DNA of 64,000 bases, from positions 103,847,254 to 103,911,253 of the forward strand of contig JAKGHH010000002.1 of the NCBI GenBank assembly GCA_022828595.1. The letters are read 5' to 3'. Made by a program: the position numbers and the translations under genes. A model generated the notes under the pieces. That model did no database searches, was not told the origin of the DNA, and saw nothing but the letters and a program-made list of their open reading frames with translations. Positions 22,331-33,404 of this stretch are shown here, in pieces. How positions within the stretch are numbered: the stretch's first letter is position 1; the number at the start of each line of letters is the position of its first letter. This stretch comes from Nelumbo lutea. Lineage: Eukaryota > Streptophyta > Magnoliopsida > Proteales > Nelumbonaceae.

Positions 22331-22368
22331 AAAGTAACCATATACATTTAAAATGCATGTATATGATA

Positions 22369-22711
22369 TGTTATGTTTGTGCCTTGAATTCTTTGTGGTG
22401 ACTCGCTTCATGAATCAGCTCCGAATAAATTTGAAAAAAACTGGAAGGAAAAATTTCATAGTGGTTTGTGGTAGATGCATAAGCCCGTAGCCCACCACAA
22501 ATCACCCGCAGCGGTATGGACCTAACCCATATTCATTTTATAGGTCTGAACCGAATACAAAGAGTCATGTATTTTTTGGCGGTTTTCTCTCTTGTATATA
22601 GAAGGCAGAGTCTTGAGTGATATTGGGTGTATTTTGGGGCTTAGGGTTTTATGTGAGAGCACAACTCTATATTTCTTCTCCATTACCTACTACATAGTGG
22701 ATTTCTATTTC
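22369..22711 (+). repeat. Truncated copia LTR (LTR2), sister of LTR1
   Basis: It begins TGTTATGTTTGTGCC and follows LTR1 (4585-5086) closely for about 340 bp until GTGGATTTCTATT, then stops abruptly. The five bases before it are TGATA (22364-22368), the same as the flank after LTR1. No primer site follows, because of a deletion junction at about 22712. Confidence 0.85.
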
Positions 22712-22805
22712 TACGCCAGTGAAGTAGATTCTCAGGCAGTGAAGTAGATTCTTAGATACTTGACAGGCAATGAAGTAGATTCTCAGATACTTGAAAGAAA
22801 CATTA
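22712..22805 (+). repeat. Short tandem triplication at a deletion junction
   Basis: AGTGAAGTAGATTCT, with TAGATACTTGA or part of it, is repeated three times with small changes. It is the start of the copia RNase H segment, repeated at the point where the truncated LTR was joined to it. Confidence 0.7.
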
Positions 22806-23300
22806 GATGTTGTTTGGAGTTTATGAGGAATAGTGATAGTTTGATGGACTATGTTAGTTTAAATTATGCAAGTGATCTTGACAGGAGAAAGTCACTCACA
22901 GGTTATGCGTTTTGTATTGGTGGTTGTGTTGTTAGTTGGATAGCTACTTTGCAGTATATAGTTTCTTTATCCATTACTAACGCTAAGTATATGGTAGTGA
23001 CTGAGAGGCAATTAAAAAAGCTATTTGGCTGAGAGGTTTGTTTGGTGAACTCAGTTTAAGTCCAAAGGTGATTGTTGTCTATTGTGACAGTTAGAGCTTT
23101 ATTCATCTGACCAAAGATTAAATGTACCATGAGAGGACAAAGCACACTGATGTGAAGCACCACTTTGTCCATGATGTTGTAAAAGGAGATATCATTGTAA
23201 AAAAAAAAATAGTACAAAATGTAACCCAATCGATATGTTAACAAAGCCTCTTCCTATGGTTAAGTCCAAGCATTGTTTGGCATTTGCAGCATTTGAATTT
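22727..23300 (+). pseudogene. Ty1/copia RNase H remnant of element B
   Basis: LNYASDLDRRKSLTGYAF, IGGCVVSW and a degenerate YHERTK..DVKHHFV region (about 22855-23170), then MLTKPLP (about 23237), are homologous to 4030-4460 of element A. GAG, protease, integrase and most of RT are absent. Frameshifts occur around 23010. It continues into a polypurine-like tract and LTR3, whose sequence differs from LTR1 and LTR2. Confidence 0.85.
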
Positions 23301-23379
23301 TCTGGAGCTTTTGTTGGATAAAGCAGAGGAAGATTTATATTCTGCGATGCCTAAGAGAATTTAAGCCAATGTGGAGGTT

Positions 23380-23915
23380 TGTTATGGTTGGGCTTTGAAT
23401 TCTTTGTGGCAACCCATCTCATGAATCCATTCTAAATTAATCAGAGAAAAACCCAATGGCAAAATTTCATAGTGGTTTATTGTGGTGGAAGTGTATGGCT
23501 TGGACCACTAGGCTCAAGTTGGTAGCCCACTACAAATCACCTTTGGGGTGTGGGGGTGAAGCCCCCATGGTGTTATGGACCAGATCCATATTCGACTAAC
23601 CGAATATAAAGAGTTATATATTTCGAGGGTTTTCTTTCTTGTATATTTAGCCTTTGTTTTTTGTGAGAAGAGTAAGACTTTGAGTGTATTTAGGGTTTAA
23701 GATTTTTTATGAGTGAGGTTGTGAGTGCACAGCTTTGTACTCCTTTCCATTATAGATTACCTAGTAGATTTCTTCTCCTTTGCTCATGGACATAGGCTAT
23801 AAGCCAAATCACATAAATTTGTGTGTGTCCTCTTTGCTTGCTTCCTTTTATCTCTGTTTTCCCTTTCATTTTTGGTGTCATTCAAACGTGCATTTCTAGG
23901 TTTTGTGCAACAACA
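23380..23915 (+). repeat. 3' LTR of copia element B (LTR3)
   Basis: It starts TGTTATGGTTGGG after GTGGAGGTT and ends near CAACAACA. It is homologous to LTR1 and LTR2 but more distant, with an insertion around 23485-23515. No TGATA flank follows it, so it does not end the insertion that begins at 22369. Confidence 0.8.
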
Positions 23916-24649
23916 AACATTGGTGGGATCTTTTTGGTACCTTCAACAAAACCCATCAGACCATGTGCTCAGAAAATGAGTAGAAATTGGGCTCTCCAAA
24001 CCATATAGTGTGGACTAGTCAATTTAATTGGGAAGTAATGAGAAACATTACTGGATAGAATAGGGATTGGAGTGGGCTCTTCAATAGACGTTGAAGTTCT
24101 CAGGCTAGAAATCTTATATCCTTGTGTCATTGCTCTAATACTAAATTAACTTCATAAACAAGTTTGATCATTAAAAAGATCAAATTTCCATTGATTAAAC
24201 TCCTTATATCTATACAAATACATCAGTATGAGACATCTGTATACAATTGAATAAAAGAAGTTACGTGTAGTTTGTATATGTTATAGACAGGTGGGAGTAA
24301 TAGTTGTATGGGTACAGAGATGACATGATTATCTGGATTGTAGAGACGTCACTCTAACAATGCAAACATAGGCCCTACATAGTCGATTCGATTCAGTTCT
24401 ATTGTTTTTACCTAAGCCATAACTGCCTCATTCCTGGGGTTCCTCTTGAATGGATAAATAAGGTTTTTTTTTCTCAACAATGGATAAATAAGGATGGCTT
24501 CATGAATTAAAGGGCAACCTCATCCTCTCTTCTCAATTTATCCCTTTGAAACACTTGGTATATTTGACTTGCTATCTAGAGATTTGTGAATATGGTGTGG
24601 GGTGAATGGGTTGGAACTTGAATGTGATTTGTTTTCAGGGCCTGAGAAG

Positions 24650-25690
24650 TGGCAAATGTTGTGCAATTTCTTTTCATTTCTAAACTTAGGTTGTGAACTA
24701 GACCAAGGATACATCTTTAGCTCCAACTGTGATTCTTGAGCCAAGTTGGGATGTTATGATATTGGACGATAATTGTCTAAACTTTTCAAATGCTATTGCA
24801 AGTTACTATAAGGGTGACACATGTTTGCTCTTTTGTCCCTCTTAAGTTTAGAAAAAATCAAGGTGCCCTACTCGCTTAGTTGATAAGGTCTCTAATTTTA
24901 TTTGATGGAGGCCCATCACAAGAAAGCCCATCTCACCCCTAGGGGCGGCAGCTCTAGGATAAGGATAAGGCAAGAAGTCAAGATAGAGAAGGAAGCCAAG
25001 AATCCAAGATTATCAAGATTAGTCCAAAAAAGATAAGCAATAACAACTCAAGACTTCCAAGACTATCAAGATTAGCAAGACTCAAAGCATCATCAAGATT
25101 TTCAAAGACTTCCTAGATTTAAGCATAGAGGATTACCAAGGAGATCGGACGGTGGAAGATCAAGCCCAAGAATTCCAAGAGGATTCGACCTTATCAAGAC
25201 AGCTCAAGAGGATCAAGATTCATGTTCTTTTCCTAGTTCTTTTACAATTTCTCAATGTATTATAAATACTGTTATTTCCCAGATTTATTAATCAATTCAT
25301 ACTTCAGAATTTCTTCAGATTTCCTCTTCAATTTTTGCCACCTTTTCTCTCTCCTAGAGAAATCGTGTAGTTTCGCTAGCAACTAGTGTTCGCTCGGTGC
25401 TTGCATAGCCAGTTCCAGTTTTCCATTGCTTCCACGCTGCGTCACTATTGATTGTATTAGGGAGACTTGGGATTGAATCTGGCATTCAACAAGGATGGGG
25501 GGATGGGTTTGTTCAGCCTCATGAATCAAAGAGGTTTAAAAAGAATCACTTTTTACAAAAAAAAAAAATGTATAAAGAACTCATCTCTGATTTAGGATCT
25601 CATCCCATGTCTCACTAGGTAAGGCCCACTTCCATTACCAATCACTATCTAAAACTCCCCCTTTCAGTCTTATTCCCTCTCTAGTGAGAA
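24650..25690 (+). repeat. Second copy of the direct duplication, interrupted by a solo LTR
   Basis: The outer parts 24650-24897 and 25445-25690 match 20250-20725 in order. The 542 bp in between are absent from the first copy and form a solo LTR. Confidence 0.7.
24903..25444 (+). mobile_element. Solo LTR (542 bp)
   Basis: TGATGGAGGC at the start and GCTGCGTCA at the end give TG...CA. The flanks TTATT (24898-24902) and CTATT (25445-25449) are a near-perfect 5-bp target duplication. The homologous DNA at 20490 lacks the insert. A TATA-like TATTATAAATA lies at about 25258. The family is not identified. Confidence 0.72.
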
Positions 25691-25743
25691 GACATCTTTA
25701 GGATTTGCTTTCTGAAGCCTTAAATTCTATCACTCTCTCTTGT

Positions 25744-26200
25744 ATCCTGCCAGGGGGCTTCAACATCATTCTTAGTATGGAAGAGAAAATTAGGGGTATT
25801 TAGCTAAGTTAGTGCAACGGAAGGGATGAAAGTTCTTGTGTTTGGGCCAGACTTGATAGAGGGCTGGTCGATACTTCTTGGCTTACATCTTTCAATTCAG
25901 CCCTAGTTCTTCATCTCCACAACCTCTACCCTGATCACATGCCAATATTTTGTAAGTTAGTGGATAATAGAAGAGATCAGCCTTCTATGTTCAGATTCCA
26001 GCAAATGAGATAGAATTGGTGTCTCCTGGCTCTTGGAACGCTACTTTAGAGGTTAGTTTTTAAATTAAAACACCTCCAAGGCTGTCTCTAAGTTTGGAAT
26101 AAGGAAACTTTTGAAAATTTGTTCTAGCAATTTAGATTGCAGATGATGAGGTCCTTCGCAAAGAAGTGGCTCAGCTCATGCTTGGCTGAACACTTCTGAT
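25744..26200 (+). pseudogene. L1-type LINE endonuclease remnant
   Basis: Shifted reading gives GGFNIILSMEEKI (about 25755), SALVLHLHNLYPDHMPIF (about 25895-25950), NRRDQPSMFRFQQM, then KLKHLQGCL and WNKETFEN. This is the order of the end of an L1 apurinic endonuclease domain and the linker before the RT. The catalytic SDHMP-type motif survives as PDHMP. Many stops are present. Confidence 0.72.
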
Positions 26201-27090
26201 AGTCGTAATGAGCTAATAGATGTACTACCACACTGTCCAAAATCACGTTGGTGGACAACTTAGAGATCTCAGATTCAGGTCAAGTTATTCAAGAAGACCT
26301 TCGGTTTTTTGAACATGCACTCTTGGGTTGAACAATGTTCTCTTCATGCTGATCTCCTCGAGACATTCCAGATTTGAAAAGTTAATTAACACTTAAAGCG
26401 TGAATTGAACTTACATCACTCGGTTATAGCGCCAAAACACTTAATACCACTTCAAACCACTAAACCATCTCACCTTTTGTGTAATATGATGAAATAAAAT
26501 AATTTTTATTAACTTTTGTAACAATACATATTTTATATTTATGGTTAATAATTCTAACTAAAAATTAAAAGAAATAATATTTAAAATTAAAATTTTATAA
26601 ATAAATGGAATAAATATTCTATTAAATCCAAATATACATAAAAAGATGATTTTAATCCCAAGAAATTTATACAAATAAAATATTAATAATAGAATAATTA
26701 TCTTAGTACTTAAAATTTATAAATTTGTGCATGATATATATCTTACAATTTTTATATAATTGTATAATCATTAGTTAATATTTGAATTTATATTAAATAA
26801 CATTACACTTATCATTTATAAAAAAAAAAATTATTTACCACATATTTTATTTTCTTATAAATAGTAGTGTTTATAATCAGGTATCAGGAACAGGTACGTA
26901 CCCACATCAAATAAAATCGGGTATCGAATATGGGATACCCTAAAGTCAAAACCCAAATCCTATAGGATTTTAATCTAAAATCTCAAATTCATTCCAAGCC
27001 CTATAGGGTTTTGATAAACGGGTCCTATTAGAATCAGGACAAATCGGATACCCAAAAATTCCCGCAAAATTGCCATCTCTAGAATTGGCA
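26200..27090. other. AT-rich region ending in a hAT-like terminus
   Basis: No gene. The segment 26880-27083 has GGTATC/GGGTATCG blocks and ends AATTGCCATCTCTAG, like the right end of the hAT elements elsewhere here. The left end was not found. Confidence 0.4.
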
Positions 27091-27523
27091 AAGCTTATTG
27101 TGACTAACAAGACCAATTAGTGGTGGCTAAATCATTAGGATCTTCCGTTGGTTGTAAAAGAGACTCAAAATCAAATCTTATTGCCACCAAGGTTAGGGGT
27201 TATGGGTATGGAGAATGGACCACCCCTCACTGAATATCTCGATGAACAAAAATAAACGACTAACATACAATAAAAAAAAAAAAAAAGTTACAGCAAATTG
27301 CACATCAATGCTTTTATAAAGAATGTCCCTAAGTTGAATTGTTTCATTCAAATCAGTAAGAGATTACAAAGGAAGCCTATCTTCCTCAAAAATATTTTTC
27401 AATACACTTATGAGGGTCTCTTTGCCATGATGAGGAAGAAACATTTAAAGCCAATTGAAAAGGATTATGAGCAGCTCTCTTTCCTATAATGTTGATAAAC
27501 CTGCAATCAAAAACTTTAATTAA

Positions 27524-27652
27524 GGTTGTGTTTGGTTTGAAGGAAAAGGTAGGGAAAGGAAGAGAAAGGTGGAGAAATCTATACAAGTTTTGTATAGGGT
27601 CCCCTGCCTTTCCCTTTCTTTCCCTACATTTTCCTTCAAACGAAACACAACC
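27524..27652. mobile_element. Tourist-like MITE, 129 bp, with TAA target duplication
   Basis: GGTTGTGTTTGGTTTGAAGG pairs with the right end ...CCTTCAAACGAAACACAACC, and TAA flanks both sides (27521-27523, 27653-27655). It is the same family and length as 21740-21868. Confidence 0.82.
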
Positions 27653-27659
27653 TAAAGGA

Positions 27660-28035
27660 TTGAAAGAGTTCCCTACAATTGGCTAAAATTGGATAAGTTC
27701 TCCAATGAAAAGGAGGCCCCTTCAACAAGCACTAAACCACATTCCAAGAGTCTCCTTTAACAACAATACGATGTAGCGTAACCTGATAGCATTGCCCCTT
27801 TGATATGATGGCATGAACCATCTTGAATCTTGGACTCTAATGTGATGGCATGGACCATCTTCAATTCTTCATGAATCTTGGACTCTTATATGATGGCATT
27901 GTCCCTTTGATGTCATCAGATTTGCCTATTTTTCAAGACTAAGCTATTTCTAGCTTCCAAATGAATCACAGAGTAATCAAGATTTCAACCACAACTAGCA
28001 TTGGCTAATTGTCTGTGTTTTGATTTAACCACCAA
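27660..28035. other. Intergenic, no gene recognised
   Basis: It contains three near repeats of TGATGGCAT(G/T)...CC (27805-27910). Nothing else is seen. Confidence 0.4.
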
Positions 28036-28201
28036 TGTAAATGGTACCAGATACAAATGGAAAATGCCGCAAGAGAAAAAGAATGTGGTATTCACTTAGA
28101 TAAATGGCTAATTTATAGACAATGTCGCAACTAACACGTGCAGTCCTGGCCAAGTGGTCAATTTGTTATAGCCGGAATCTTTTTCTATTATATTTTTAAT
28201 A
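28036..28201 (-). repeat. Probable 3' LTR of the old minus-strand copia element
   Basis: Lies next to a purine-rich tract (minus strand CAACTTGAGGAGAGGG). It shares GTTAGTTGCGACATTGTC..., GGCCAAGTGG and GGTACCATTTACA (minus strand) with LTR-like sequences at 41281-41390 and 44719-44832 that are followed by methionine-tRNA-type primer sites. Confidence 0.6.
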
Positions 28202-28204
28202 CCC

Positions 28205-28629
28205 TCTCCTCAAGTTGGAGCATCAGAAGATATGATGCCCAACTTGGATGATAGATCGATGAACTTGTCAATACTAAGAAACTTTGTTAGGAGATTTGTA
28301 GGCTGACAAGTACTTAGAACATGAAAGGTCTCAATCTCTCACCATTGTATGTGTTTACGAACAAAATGACAGTCGATGTCGATGTATTTCGTCCATTCAT
28401 GAAAAAGTGGAACAATAGCTATATGTAATGCAGATTTACTCTCACAATGCAATTACATTGGAGATGTTAGAGAAATAGAAAGATCAGCAATGACCCATTT
28501 TAACTGTTCCAGCCATGGTGCAGTATTCTACTCGATAAGGGAAGTAGAAACTATGGGTTGTTTCTTTGTTTTCCATGAGATGGAAGAACTATCCAACATT
28601 GTAATGTAACCAGTTGTGAACTTTTGAGT
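28205..28629 (-). pseudogene. Old copia element, RNase H C-terminal part
   Basis: Minus-strand reading includes DSSSISWKTKKQPIVS (about 28605-28550), a segment with [13 protein letters not shown] sequence, and [16 protein letters not shown] (about 28395-28335). These are conserved copia RNase H blocks. Frameshifts are frequent. It is separated from its upstream half (33405 onward) by the younger copia insertion, which sits between copies of TAAGGAG. Confidence 0.8.
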
Positions 28630-28636
28630 TAAGGAG

Positions 28637-28921
28637 AGTTAGAATAGAGAATGACAAGAATAATTGGGTGCAGTTAATTGGCCATTGGCCTTGCATTGTA
28701 TTTATAGTGAAGGAATTTTACAAAGAGAGAACTCTATCTTAGATAGAATCCTAGATAACAACAAGAGATAACACACAGAACAGATCTCATCTCAAGAGAT
28801 AACACACAAAACAAATCTCATGTCATTAGGATAACAATTATCCTAACTCCTAAGGATAATTGTTATCCTACGGATGGAGTCCTAGATGTATAGGAGTGTA
28901 ATTACTGGATATACTCTAACA
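28637..28921 (-). repeat. 3' LTR of the younger copia element
   Basis: On the minus strand it begins TGTTAGAGTATATCC after a GAGGGGGCG polypurine tract. It has 285 bp, with an internal 30-bp repeat (GAGATAACACACA...) present once in the 5' LTR. Otherwise it is highly similar to 33146-33397. Confidence 0.88.
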
Positions 28922-28944
28922 CGCCCCCTCAAAATCCATGCTCA

Positions 28945-31900
28945 TCATGAACATGGAATTTTTCCCTCAAAAGTGAAACTGATCGCCGGCAAGAGGCTTT
29001 GTGAGAATGTCAGCAACCTGATCTTTGGAAGAGATGAACTGCACAATAAGTCATCGTGCAAGAACAAGATCCCAGAGAAAGTGAAAGTCAACCTCAACAT
29101 GCTAAGTTCGAGCATGAAACACAGGGTTGGCAGCAAGGTAGGTGGCACCAATGTTGTCACACTAAATAGTAGGTATCTCAGAGAGAGTGATGCCAAGGTC
29201 TCAAAGAAGAGATGAAATCCAAAGTACCTTCGTTGCAGATGTAGCACAAGCACAAAACTCAGACTCAGTGCTGGAGCATGCAATTGTTGCCTGTTTGTGG
29301 GAGCTCTAGGCAATGAGATTAGGCCCTACATAGATAGCAAAACCATCGGAGTATCGGCGGTCATCTGGACACCTTGCCCAGTCTGCATCTGAAAATGCAT
29401 GAAGAGTAAGAGAGGTAGACGACGTCCGTGAGATGTGCAAACCATGCTTAATGGTATGTTTAGGTAACGCAAGATACATTTAACAGCTACCCAATGAGCA
29501 TCAATAGGGGCCTACAGGAACTGAGAGACTTTGCTAATGGCAAATGAGATGTCTGGATGGGTGATAGCAACATACTGAAGGGCACCAACAACACCACAAT
29601 ACTCAGTAGGATCAGTAAGAGGAGAGTCATCATGACGATTAAGTTTGGGATGAACAACCATGGGAGAGGAAATAGGTTTGGCAGCACCCATGTGAGACTG
29701 TTGTAGCAGATTAGTAATGTACTAGTGTTGACTGAGAAGTATCCTATTAGAATGCAATAGAAGCTGAATACCAAGAAAGAAAGCAACAGGGCCCAAATCC
29801 TTAAGAGAGAAATGGTGAGAGAGTTCCTGAATGTAGTTATGAATAGCACTTTGGGAGTTCCCAATAAGCAAGACATCATCCACATAGATAAGTAGATACA
29901 GGGTAACATGCTTGGAACAGAACACAAATAGAAAAGTATCAGCTATGGAGGCTCGAAAACCCATCTATGCTAATTGATGAGTGAGACGAGCATACCAAGA
30001 TCGTGGAGCCTAACGAAGTCCATAAAGGGCTTTGTGCAACTTGTACACATGGCCCGATTTGGTAGGATCTTCAAAACTCTTAGGTTGTTTAATGTAAATT
30101 TCATGAAGTACCCCATTCAAGAAAGCATTATCAAAATCAATCTAATGTATGCACCATTGATTCATCACAGAAAGAGAGAGAATGGTACGAATGGTTAGAG
30201 GTTTGACAATTGGGTTGAAAGTAGTTGCAAAATCAACCCCAGGAATCTGAGCAAAACCTTGTGCTACCAAACGTGCCTTGTATTTATCAATGGTACCATC
30301 GGCCTTCCGTTTGATCTTGTAGACCCACTTGCTCCCGACCACATTCATGTCAGACGAGTAGGGAACAAGACTCCAAGTGCCATTAGAAACCAAGGCATTA
30401 AATTCTTAAGTCATGGCATCATGCCAATGAGCAGATTTAACTGCTTGTGAATACCCAGAGGGTTCCGAAGTATCATGTCGAGACTGAACTAATAGAGACT
30501 ATGGTAAGGGATACCTATTTGCAAGATGAGAAAGAGGTGGAAGAGACCCATCCATCGAATGAATCGCCATAGGATGCTAACAAGAAGGTTGAGAAGCAAC
30601 TGGAACTGAGGTAGCAAGAATGTCCTGCATAGGACGGGTCCCATGGGATTCAATCTCAGGAGAGGACATACCTACGGAAGATGATGCCGATTGGGGAATG
30701 CTGTCAGTCAACGATGGAGGATCTGAACCTCCCTGTAGCAGTGAGTCAGAAGCTGGTGAGTCTGGAGGAGAACCCAGAGGTGCAATTGGAGGTGGTAGTG
30801 GCGTGTGCAAATAAACCCTAGTGGCGTGAACATAGCCTTGGGAGAACTCGTAGAATCCTAAGAACTTTTGTTCATAAAAAATAACATGTTCGGAGACGTA
30901 TTCTTTCCCAATCACAGGGTGTAGACAATGATACCATTTACGTTTGTTATTATAGCCAAGGAAAATGCATTGCTGGGAACAAAAGTCAAACTTATGGTGA
31001 TTGTACGGCTGAAGCAAGGGATAGCAAGCACGTCTTAAAATTTTAAGGAACCTATAATCCAGAGGATAGCCGAAGAGAACCTCATATGGAGACTTGTGTT
31101 GGAGAGTAGTAGTAGGAAGCTGATTAATCAAATAAATTGGTGTAAGGGCAGCATTTGCTCAAAAGGAGAAGGGGAGCGGCAAGGAAGCTAGAAGCAATTG
31201 GGTTGATTCAATGACATGACGATGTTTCCGTTCAACACAACCATTTTGTTCATGTGTGTGAGGGCAGGCAAGTCGATGTGCAATGCCAACAGAGTCCAAG
31301 TAAGAAGACAGTTTGCGATATTCTCCACCCCAATCCGATTGTAGAGCCTTGATTTTGGTATCAAATAAATTTTTGATAACCAGGAAAGTACATCAAACAC
31401 ATCTGATTTCAAGTGCAACGGAAATAACCAAGAAAATCTACTAAAAGCATCAACGAAAATTACATAATATCAAAACCCTATATCTGATAAAATTGGGGTT
31501 GGTCCCCATACATCTGAAAAAATTAAATCTAGTGGATGAGAAACAACTAAAGAGGATGAGGGGAGAGGTAACCTATGACTCTTACTGACTTTACATGACT
31601 CACAAGATAAATTAGAGCTAAAATTAAAATGACCTTCATAAGGGAGACAGAATTGGGTGACAACTTGCTTGACAACTCACATTGTTGGATGCCCAAGACG
31701 TTTGTGCCAATCATCAACAGAAGCATTCTCACTAATCAATGCAGAAATTTGATTTGTATTGACCACCACACCCAGAAACTGATACAACCCATCTCTACCG
31801 GTTCCTCATAGTAGGATGTTCCCCATATAATCCTTCACAAGAAAATAATCACAATGAAATTCAAAAAATAATTTGTTATCCCGAGCAAACTTCTGAACAA

Positions 31901-32652
31901 AAAGCAGATTTTTGGAGAGCTTTGGCACATGAAAAATATTATTTAAAGAAAATTGGCTAGTAGTAGTGTGTGAAATTGAAGAACCAATATTCTTTATTCC
32001 AAACCTGAACCGTTACCAACTTTGACTTAATCTAACCCACCATATTTAGATCGATTTTGCAGATTGTCAACATCTGGCGTCATGTGATGTGTTGCGCCAC
32101 TGTCCGGGTACAAGGTCGGATCAAAGGAAGATTGAGAGGGAGGAGCAATATTGTTGTTGTAGGCCACTGGTTCTACTTCTTCGTTCTTGTAATTGAGAAT
32201 ATATTGCCGACGACATCTAATCATGCCATATCCCGGCTTATTACATAGTTGCAGACAATTGTGTTTCCACACCCTCTATCACCATTATTTGCGCAGTTTT
32301 CTTAAGAACCATGCCCCTTACTTCTTCCGTGGGTGTTCCTGGAAGGGGAGTACTAATTATTATTCTAATTTTTATTTTTAAAATTAGCCATATTGGCCAT
32401 AAGGGGTGAATCAACTGTAGTAGCATTCTGTTCTAACTAGCCTTCGTGGCCAAGAAGAATACCTAAAATATCATCAATATCGAGGTCCTCTATGTCAGAC
32501 CTATTAGTGATGGCAGTAACAACAGATTCATATTCGGATCCTAATCTGGCTAAGATATATAGAATTAAATCACTCATCTTTACTGGTTCTGCGACAGCTG
32601 CAAGGCTATCTGCTATGGATTTAGCTTTTCTGACATATTCGAAAATAGACAT
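28945..32652 (-). pseudogene. Younger copia polyprotein (GAG end to RNase H), broken
   Basis: Read right to left on the minus strand. The GAG UBN2 part ending SDIEDLDIDDILG lies at 32652-32440. A segment with LYPDSGATHHMT, the protease active-site region, is at 32270-32030. Integrase remnants lie at 31420-30577 (MINQLPTTTLQHKSPYEVLF, then YPLLQPYNHHKFDF). The RT lies at 30393-29720 ([29 protein letters not shown] with the catalytic DD). RNase H remnants follow to 28945. Stops include a TAG at the GLR-AP position (about 30012) and at H-ID (about 30143), where relatives have Gln. Not functional. Confidence 0.9.
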
Positions 32653-33121
32653 ACCTCCCCTTTTTGAGACTCTGAAGTTGTCTTCTATACTGCATCAGCC
32701 TAGATCTTGAGTATTTTGCAGAAGACATAGCTAGAGCATTCCAGATGTCACGGGATGATCAATGTCCTACAACTTAGGCGAACATGTTATCCATGAGTGA
32801 TGCAATGATCTAGAATAGCACCAGTTGATCCTTCTCAAACCATTCTACATGTGTTGGATTGAGAATCATCTAACCTCCATCTATCAGATCTGGTATATAT
32901 TGAGGAGGTGCAACGATAGGACCATCTATATACCCCATTAATTGGTTGGTGTAGAGGATTCGTAGCAACTTCACCTTCCAAATCAGGTAGTTGTTGATTG
33001 TGTGCTTGATAGGAAGATAATGGATCCCACTATGGGGAGCTAAATTCGAGCCTGCCATGTTGTTGGAGGCTGACGCACCTAGCAATTGTTGAGAAGCAGA
33101 ACTGAAGCCACTGGAAGCCAT
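32653..33121 (-). pseudogene. Younger copia GAG N-terminal remnant
   Basis: It starts MASSGFSSASQQLLG at 33121, 13 bp inside the primer site. It continues through HYLPIKHTINNYLIWKVKLL, a copia gag N-terminal pattern, and IDGPIVAPP, then breaks before the UBN2 part at 32652. Confidence 0.75.
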
Positions 33122-33133
33122 GGGACCGACAAA

Positions 33134-33145
33134 GCTCTGATACCA
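33134..33145 (-). other. Methionine-tRNA primer-binding site of the younger copia element
   Basis: The reverse complement is TGGTATCAGAGC, the standard Ty1/copia primer site, directly next to the 5' LTR end at 33146. Confidence 0.92.
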
Positions 33146-33397
33146 AGTTAGAATAGAGAATGCCAAGAATAATTGGGTGCAATGAATTGGCCATTGGCCT
33201 TGCATTGTATTTATAGTGAATGAGTTTTACAAAGAAAGAACTCTATCTTAGATAGAGTCCTAGATAATACCAAGAGATAACACACAAAACAGATCTCATC
33301 TCATTGGGATAACAATTATCCTAACTCCTAAGGATTATTGTTATCCTATGGATGGAGTCCTAGATGTATAGGAGTGTAACTACTGGATACACTCTAG
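33146..33397 (-). repeat. 5' LTR of the younger copia element
   Basis: 252 bp, matching 28637-28921 apart from a 30-bp gap, scattered changes and a trimmed outer end (ACTCTAG instead of ACTCTAACA). The TAAGGAG target duplication follows. Confidence 0.88.
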
Positions 33398-33404
33398 TAA
33401 GGAG

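Larger units (their letters stand above)
28637..33397 (-). mobile_element. Younger Ty1/copia element, nearly full length, minus strand
   Basis: It is bounded by LTRs 28637-28921 and 33146-33397 and flanked by TAAGGAG on both sides (28630-28636, 33398-33404). It has a primer site (33134-33145) and a polypurine tract (28922-28937). It inserted into the RNase H region of an older copia element in the same orientation. GAG, protease, integrase, RT and RNase H remnants are in order from right to left. Confidence 0.9.
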
